Shown in pieces: positions 59,394-64,000 of a stretch of 64,000 bases of DNA. The stretch spans positions 3,782,001 to 3,846,000 of the forward strand of contig NZ_CP121682.1 in assembly GCF_029760955.1 (NCBI RefSeq), read 5' to 3'. Positions within the stretch are counted from its first letter, which is position 1. Each line of letters begins with the position of its first letter. The translations under genes and the position numbers were made by a program. Below the pieces are notes generated by a model that was given only the letters and a program-made list of their open reading frames with translations, did no database searches and was not told where the DNA came from. Origin of the DNA: Streptomyces cathayae (GTDB taxonomy: Bacteria; Actinomycetota; Actinomycetes; Streptomycetales; Streptomycetaceae).

Positions 59394-60059
59394 ATGTCGA
59401 TCAGTCTGACGTTCCTCTGTCCGGTCGCCGGGGACGACACGGGCCGGCCGATCTTCGATGACCTTGCGGCGCGCGAGCGCGGCCCGGTCGGCACAGACGT
59501 CGTCGGAGCGGTCCCGACCCGGTACTCGACGGCCGTCCGGGCGCCTTCCCTCCGCTGCGCGCGGACCGCTCACGCTCTCGCCCTCACGACCGAGGTGGAG
59601 CCCGCGCTACGCGACTTCGACTACGGCGAGTGGCGCGGCCGCAGCGCCGCCGAAGTCGCCGTCACCGATCCCTACGGGCTCTCCGCCCTGCTGACGGACC
59701 CGGATGCCGTACCCCACGGGGGCGAATCCGTGCGCCGGTTCTGCCGACGGATCGCGGACTGGATCGACGGCCTGCCGCCGCACGCGGGACACGTGGTGGC
59801 CGTCACCGAGCCGGCCGTGGCCCGGGCCGCGCTGGTCCACGCCCTGTCGGCTCCGGTGACCGCGTTCTGGCACATCACGGTGGGGGCGTCGGTCACGGTG
59901 TGCCTGTCCTCCCGGAACGGCCGTCGCCACGTGCGCCCCGGCCCCATGCCGCGGGTCGAGCCGGGTGGTTTTCGGGCAGCCCCCGCGGCAAGGCGTCGGC
60001 ATCGCCGCAATCCGCTGAGCGTCGCGCTCGGCTCGGCGACTCCCGACTCGTACCCGTAG
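59394..60059 (+). CDS. Histidine phosphatase family protein, unusual active site
   Basis: A 221-residue phosphoglycerate-mutase-like protein: SPLRCARTAHAL-type region (here PSLRCARTAHALALT), EPALRDFDYGEWRGRSAAEV and HVVAVTEPAVARAAL. The N-terminal RHG motif is absent (the start reads MSISLTFLCPVAGDD), and the second catalytic His position reads VTEP, so phosphatase activity is doubtful. ATG 59394 has a GGGAGAGC site. Divergent from the NarL pair. Confidence 0.75.
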   Translation: MSISLTFLCPVAGDDTGRPIFDDLAARERGPVGTDVVGAVPTRYSTAVRAPSLRCARTAHALALTTEVEPALRDFDYGEWRGRSAAEVAVTDPYGLSALLTDPDAVPHGGESVRRFCRRIADWIDGLPPHAGHVVAVTEPAVARAALVHALSAPVTAFWHITVGASVTVCLSSRNGRRHVRPGPMPRVEPGGFRAAPAARRRHRRNPLSVALGSATPDSYP

Positions 60060-60122
60060 CCCGCCCACAGCCCGCCCACAGCCCGCCCACAGCCCGCCCA
60101 CAGCCCGCCCACAGCCCGCCCG
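60057..60122 (+). repeat. 11-bp minisatellite
   Basis: Six consecutive copies of AGCCCGCCCAC (last one diverged) directly after the phosphatase stop codon. Confidence 0.92.
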
Positions 60123-60535
60123 TGAGGCGATACCCGGCTCCGGGCCCGGCAGCTCACGGGCAAGCGCCCTCGCAGGTCAGGAAGTACGTCCGAGCAAGTT
60201 CATCCGTCCGTACCCGTGCACGATCACCGGTTCCGACCGTCGCCCACATGCCCCCGGTGCTGACGTGAGAACCGGTCGCCCACGGGTACTCGGGGGTGAG
60301 CGGCGGTGAGCGTACCGCCCACGCCACACGGAAGGGTGGTTCCACGGCGCAGCAGGTCCCCGAGGCCAGCGAGGTCATGACGAGCGCCCCGGCGACCGTC
60401 GAACTCAGGCCTCGGTGACGGCTGTGACCCGGATGACGCGGGACCAGGACGTCGGTGCCGTCCTGGTCACCGAGGGCGAGTGGTCGCACCGGCCCGCAGG
60501 CACATGGCAGACGAGCACCGAGAGGAGCGTGCGCC
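60123..60535. other. Gene-poor stretch
   Basis: No supported gene. Plus-strand frames here lack motifs; the minus-strand frame through it is antisense to DUF6480. Confidence 0.5.
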
Positions 60536-60763
60536 ATGACGACTCCTGATCCCGATCCCAGGCGGACCCCGGGAATCAAGCCGGGCGGCGGTGTGTCCCC
60601 TGGTGAGACACCACCCGCCGAAGGTGGCATCTCCGGTATCTCGTATCCGGAGCCGCACGAACTGCGCAAGGGGTGGGGGCCGATGGCGCTCGTCCTGATC
60701 ATGGTGGTGGTGGCGCTGGTGGCGATCGGACTGATCGCCATGGTGGTGTCCCTGGTCACGTAG
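60536..60763 (+). CDS. DUF6480 family small membrane protein
   Basis: A 75-residue protein: Pro/Gly-rich lead (PDPDPRRTPGIKPGGGVSPG, ETPPAEGGISG) followed by one TM (MALVLIMVVVALVAIGLIAM, about 50-69). This is the DUF6480 layout; function unknown, often linked to stress regulons. ATG 60536 with AGAGGAG upstream. Confidence 0.85.
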   Translation: MTTPDPDPRRTPGIKPGGGVSPGETPPAEGGISGISYPEPHELRKGWGPMALVLIMVVVALVAIGLIAMVVSLVT

Positions 60764-60782
60764 CACTTCGGTTGCCGGTCGG

Positions 60783-60813
60783 CCCCGGCGGCCGAGCCGC
60801 TCGGCCGCCGGGG
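60783..60813 (+). terminator. Terminator after DUF6480 gene
   Basis: CCCCGGCGGCCGAGC pairs perfectly with GCTCGGCCGCCGGGG (15 bp, minimal loop). No T-run follows, as is common in Streptomyces. Confidence 0.7.
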
Positions 60814-61052
60814 TCGACGGATCTGTCCGCTTCAGGAAGCCGGCTGAACGCCGAAACCGGAAGCCGGGGCCCGGGCGGCCGAAGATCCCGCCGCCCGGCG
60901 CTCCCGATCCCCGCACGTACCGGCGCCGCCGTCGGCCCTACGCCATGGTTCAGCTTCCGACGGGTGAATCCAGCCGCTCGGTGGCCGACTGTCGGCCTGA
61001 CAGCGGGAAGGTCACTCTGCACACCGATCATCGATGAGCACGGAGCGTCCCC

Positions 61053-61373
61053 ATGCCGAAGTTCCTCATCCAGGCCACCTACACGTCCGAGGGTGCGAAG
61101 GGCCTGCTCAAGGACGGCGCGAGCAGCCGCCGCGCCGCCGTCGACCAGGTCGTCACCGGCCTCGGCGGGGAGGTCGAGTCCATGTACTTCGCCTTCGGGG
61201 AGAGCGACACCGTGATCGTCGTCGACTTCCCCGACGCGGTCTCCATGGCCGCCGTCAGTCTCGCCGTCAAGGCCAGCGGCGCCCTTCAGACCCGGGCCAC
61301 CCCGCTCCTCACCCTCGACGAGGTCGACGAGGCCACCCGCCGAGAGGTCACCTTCCGCGCCCCGGGCAGGTAG
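61053..61373 (+). CDS. GYD-domain protein
   Basis: A 106-residue ferredoxin-like-fold protein: MPKFLIQATYTSEGAKGLLK, ESMYFAFGESDTVIVVDFPD, and VSLAVKASGALQTRATPLLT match the GYD domain (here GESD for the name motif). Function unknown; usually a small cytosolic dimer. ATG 61053 with GGAGCG upstream. Confidence 0.85.
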   Translation: MPKFLIQATYTSEGAKGLLKDGASSRRAAVDQVVTGLGGEVESMYFAFGESDTVIVVDFPDAVSMAAVSLAVKASGALQTRATPLLTLDEVDEATRREVTFRAPGR

Positions 61374-61477
61374 CCGGAAGCCACGGGTGTTTCCGGTGAG
61401 ACCCGGTCCCTCCCTCGGCGACCGAGCGCCCGGGTAATTCGCCGGCGCGCGTCGGACGGATTCCGCACGCTGTCACC

Positions 61478-62125
61478 GTGGGAGAACCTCAGCATCAGAT
61501 CCGCGCCCGCTCCACCGGCTCCACAGTCGTCGTCTACCAGGCGTACCGACCGGAGATCGGCCTGCCCGCAGCCCGCGAGGGCCGCTTCCCGGCGGCCTGG
61601 AAGCGGGACCGGATGACGTGGATCAAGCCGTCCTTCCTCTGGATGATGTACCGCTGCGGGTGGGGGACCAAGGAGGGGCAGGAGGTCGTGCTCGCGGTCG
61701 AGATCACCCGTGAGGGCTTCGAGTGGGCGCTGGAGCATGCCTGCCTGTCCCACTACGAGCGTGGGCTGCACGCCGACCGGGCCGCCTGGAGGCGGGAGTT
61801 GAAGCGGGCTCCGGCGCGGGTCCAGTGGGACCCCGAGCGCGATGTGCACCTGCGGCCGCTCGCCCACCGCTCGCTGCAGCTCGGACTCGCCGGTGAGGCG
61901 GCACGCCGTTACGCGGACGAGTGGACGGTCTCCGTCACCGACACCACCGCCCTCGCGCACGAGATCCACGGGCTCGTGCGGGACGGCGACCTGGAAGCCG
62001 CCCGGCGGCTTCTTCCCCACGAGCCGCCCTACCCCGTTCCCGAAGGGCTCCTGGAACACCTGCGGCCATGCGTGCGGTCGTCGGCCGAGACGTCCGTCAT
62101 GGTCCGGAGCCGGGTGGTGTCGTAG
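61478..62125 (+). CDS. DUF4291 family protein
   Basis: A 215-residue protein with family landmarks VVYQAYRPEIGLPAAREGRF, RMTWIKPSFLWMMYRCGWGT and VQWDPERDVHLRPLAHRSLQ, LGL. DUF4291 has no established biochemistry; invariant Lys/Trp (TWIKPSFLWMMYR) suggest an enzyme. GTG 61478. Confidence 0.9.
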   Translation: MGEPQHQIRARSTGSTVVVYQAYRPEIGLPAAREGRFPAAWKRDRMTWIKPSFLWMMYRCGWGTKEGQEVVLAVEITREGFEWALEHACLSHYERGLHADRAAWRRELKRAPARVQWDPERDVHLRPLAHRSLQLGLAGEAARRYADEWTVSVTDTTALAHEIHGLVRDGDLEAARRLLPHEPPYPVPEGLLEHLRPCVRSSAETSVMVRSRVVS

Positions 62126-62226
62126 GAGCCCCGCTCGTTACGTCCGGTGTCGTGGGGTACTCGTGGGGCACCGCTGCCGGTGGATGTGCGTGCAGCGGGC
62201 CACCCGCCCCCGATGCCGGAGCGATC

Positions 62227-62829
62227 GTGAAAGCACTCGTCGTCAACCGCACTCTCAAGCGGTCCCCCGAGCCTTCCCACACCGAGGCACCGGCCTCCGT
62301 GGTCGCGGAGCGGCTCTCCGAACAGAACGTGCAGGTCACGTCCGTACGGGCCGTCGACCTGGCCATCGCCCCCGGTGTGGCCACCGATGCCGGCGACGGC
62401 GACGAGTGGCCCCGGGTCCACTCGAAGCTCCTGGATTCCGAGATCCTGGTCATCGCCTCGCCCACCTGGCCGGGCCGGCCGTCCTCGGTGGCGCAGCGCG
62501 TCCTCGAACGCATGAACGCGATGATGTCCGAGACGGACGACGCGGACCGCCCCGTCGCCTACCACCGCGTGGCCGGTGTGGTGGTCACCGGGAACGAGGA
62601 CGGCGCGCACCACGTCATCAGCGAGATCTCCGGGGGCCTCGCCGACATCGGTGACACGATCCCCGGCCAGGCCTGGACGTACTGGCACCTCGGCCCCGGT
62701 CCGGGGCCCGACTACCTGGACGAACAGCGGGGCCGCGACTGGGCGCACAGCACCGGTCACGCCATGGCCGACAACCTCCTCGGTGTCGCGCGGGCCCTGT
62801 CGGCGCTGCCCCTGCGGGCAGGTGGCTGA
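62227..62829 (+). CDS. Flavodoxin-fold NAD(P)H reductase
   Basis: A 200-residue FMN-reductase-like protein: VKALVVNRTLKRSPEPSHTE (phosphate loop), LDSEILVIASPTWPGRPSSV, and GVVVTGNEDGAHHVISEISG. Shorter relative of the 42240 protein with the same GNEDG loop and C-terminal GPGP-x-YLD segment. GTG 62227. First of a tight run with a methyltransferase, CDGSH protein and redox enzyme. Confidence 0.87.
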   Translation: MKALVVNRTLKRSPEPSHTEAPASVVAERLSEQNVQVTSVRAVDLAIAPGVATDAGDGDEWPRVHSKLLDSEILVIASPTWPGRPSSVAQRVLERMNAMMSETDDADRPVAYHRVAGVVVTGNEDGAHHVISEISGGLADIGDTIPGQAWTYWHLGPGPGPDYLDEQRGRDWAHSTGHAMADNLLGVARALSALPLRAGG

Positions 62830-62840
62830 GGGAGGCACCC

Positions 62841-63542
62841 ATGACAGTCCCCGTGCCGGCCTCCGTGTCGGCCGAATCCCGCACCGCCGCCCCCCGTCTG
62901 CGCCACTGGGTCCCCAGAGGCGTGTACGCCCCGCAGACCGACACCGGGCTCCTGAGGCGGGCGTTGCGTCGCGAGCGGATCACGGGAGAGACGGACGTGC
63001 TGGACCTCGGCACCGGAAGCGGCCTGCTCGCGGTGGAGGCGGCCCGGCTCGGCGGCCGGGTCACCGCGGTCGACATCTCGTGGAGGGCGCTCGCCACCAC
63101 CTGGTGGAACGCCCGGCTGAACGGCCAGTCCCTGCGGGTGCGCCACGGCGACCTGGCGACGGCCGTGCCCGGCCGCCGCTTCGACCTGGTGATCACCAAC
63201 CCGCCCTACGTGCCCACCCCGGGCACCGCGCCGCCGCGGGGCCCCGCCCGGGCCTGGGACGCCGGTTCGGACGGCCGGCTGCTGATCGACCGCATCTGCG
63301 ACAGCGCGCCGACGGTCCTGCGGCCGGCCGGGACGCTCCTGCTCGTGCACTCGCACCTGTGCGGTGTCGACGACACCCTGACCCGGCTGGAGGGGGCCGG
63401 TCTGCGCCCGGAGGTGGTCGACCGGACCCGGCTGCCCTTCGGCCGGGTGCTGCGCTCACGGCTCGCCTGGCTGCGCGAGCAGGGTCTGGCGGCCGACGGA
63501 ACGACGGAGGAGCTGGTGGTCATCCGTGCCGAACACGCCTGA
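62841..63542 (+). CDS. HemK2/MTQ2-type methyltransferase
   Basis: A 233-residue class I SAM methyltransferase: motif I LDLGTGSGLLAVEAA (about 54-68), D-loop VTAVDISWRA, and NPPYVP (about 118-123), the hallmark of glutamine/adenine N-methyltransferases. Relatives methylate release factors or small molecules; here the neighbours suggest a redox-linked role. ATG 62841; its 3' end overlaps the CDGSH gene by 17 bp. Confidence 0.9.
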   Translation: MTVPVPASVSAESRTAAPRLRHWVPRGVYAPQTDTGLLRRALRRERITGETDVLDLGTGSGLLAVEAARLGGRVTAVDISWRALATTWWNARLNGQSLRVRHGDLATAVPGRRFDLVITNPPYVPTPGTAPPRGPARAWDAGSDGRLLIDRICDSAPTVLRPAGTLLLVHSHLCGVDDTLTRLEGAGLRPEVVDRTRLPFGRVLRSRLAWLREQGLAADGTTEELVVIRAEHA

Positions 63543-63771
63543 ACGCCCCCGCCGCGTCCGCGTCCAGCGCGACGGGCCGCTGCTCATCGAGGGGCCGGTC
63601 GAAGTGGTGGGCGAGGACGGCGAGGTGATGGTCTCCCAGCGCTTCACCGTGGCCGTCTGCACCTGTCGCCGGAGCCGCATCTTTCCCTGGTGCGACACCA
63701 GTCATCGGCGCCGCTGCAAGCCCTCCGGCCCGGGCTCCCGTACCGAGCGGAAGGAGGGCGAGGCCCCGTGA
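63526..63771 (+). CDS. CDGSH iron-sulfur domain protein
   Basis: An 81-residue 2Fe-2S protein: CTCRRSRIFPWCDTSHRRR (about 45-63) is the C-x-C-...-CDxSH cluster motif (C45, C47, C56, H60). Start GTG 63526 lies inside the methyltransferase end; stop overlaps the next GTG (GTGA). Likely electron carrier for the coupled redox enzyme. Confidence 0.92.
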   Translation: MPNTPERPRRVRVQRDGPLLIEGPVEVVGEDGEVMVSQRFTVAVCTCRRSRIFPWCDTSHRRRCKPSGPGSRTERKEGEAP

Positions 63772-64000
63772 CCGGCTCCGCGTCCCGGCGCCGGCTCCGG
63801 CTGCTGTCTCCGCCGCTGCCCGAGCCGCGCGGCCCGCTCTCCGCCGCGGTGACGGCCCTGCTGCGGGGCGCGGACTCCGGGAGTCCGGCCCCTGGGAGTA
63901 CGGCCCCCGGGAGTGTGCCGTCTCCCGAGCGGTGTTCCGCCTACGGCGACGACCTGCAACTCGCCCTCTACATCCTCTACGAACTGCACTACCAGGGCTT
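63768..64000 (+). CDS. Iron-containing redox enzyme (haem-oxygenase-like fold), N-terminal part
   Basis: From GTG 63768: VTGSASRRRLRLLSPPLPEP, a Gly/Ser/Pro repeat, then YGDDLQLALYILYELHYQGF, where the helix with E and H matches the start of the iron-containing redox enzyme family. The window ends at residue 77, so catalytic residues downstream are not visible. Coupled to the CDGSH gene. Confidence 0.8.
   Translation, partial: MTGSASRRRLRLLSPPLPEPRGPLSAAVTALLRGADSGSPAPGSTAPGSVPSPERCSAYGDDLQLALYILYELHYQG

Overview
The window is a Streptomyces-type chromosome segment. It is very GC-rich with strong G/C at third codon positions, GTG/TTG starts are common, and genes are coupled through ATGA, GTGA or TTGA overlaps. 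The proteins are typical of the genus (DUF3152, DUF4232, DUF6480, SCO7613-like, GntR/UTRA, RsbW-like ATPase). No species is claimed.

The organising feature is a tRNA-Gly(CCC) gene at 1213-1286 followed by a stack of attachment-site scars. Copies of the tRNA 3' half lie at about 8.62, 17.24, 20.63, 24.49, 42.06 and (very decayed) 49.71 kb. Each has an arm-type direct-repeat box at a nearly fixed distance upstream (about 125 bp in five, 113 bp in the decayed one), and most are followed by a terminator-like hairpin. Minus-strand 3' stubs of tyrosine integrases remain beside the tRNA and beside the first three scars. I read 1.3-49.7 kb as successive integrations at one tRNA, each element later mostly deleted. 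Cargo and junk are layered between the scars.

Layout. 1-1.2 kb: end of a phosphoribosyltransferase-like gene, dcd, a zinc-ribbon protein. 1.3-8.6 kb: a compact operon of a 47-residue arginine-rich peptide, a JmjC/cupin-4 oxygenase, an aldo/keto reductase and an APH-like kinase, beside an RsbW-like ATPase, an XRE-TPR regulator, an MTHFS-like protein and a VOC protein. This is the best candidate for an undescribed peptide-modification system. 8.7-17.2 kb: integrase pseudogene, a response regulator/sensor kinase/lipoprotein operon, DUF3152 protein, remnants of an AICE-like control region (GntR plus small genes, with a two-palindrome operator), an SUMF1-like protein. 17.3-24.5 kb: DUF4232 lipoprotein, XRE membrane protein, fragments of LuxR, S8 peptidase and Rhs genes, LysR/serine hydrolase pair, Tat-exported MBL hydrolase. 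24.5-42 kb: CHAT fragment, toxin-antitoxin pair, a transposon graveyard with a 1.4-kb direct repeat flanking a decayed TnpB element, a broken N-6 methylase, PIG-L deacetylase, a large membrane protein, and a permease pair. 42-49.7 kb: flavin reductase, epimerase, glycosyltransferases, a YedY-like molybdopterin oxidoreductase with its membrane partner, and a membrane glycosyltransferase-like protein carrying an intragenic repeat.

50-64 kb looks like ordinary chromosome: serine hydrolase lipoprotein, two adjacent broken molybdate-type HTH/TOBE regulators directly upstream of an intact modABC operon, PAP2 membrane protein, NarL-type two-component pair, histidine phosphatase, and a run of small metabolic genes (DUF6480, GYD, DUF4291, flavodoxin-like, HemK-like methyltransferase, CDGSH, iron-containing redox enzyme cut by the window end).
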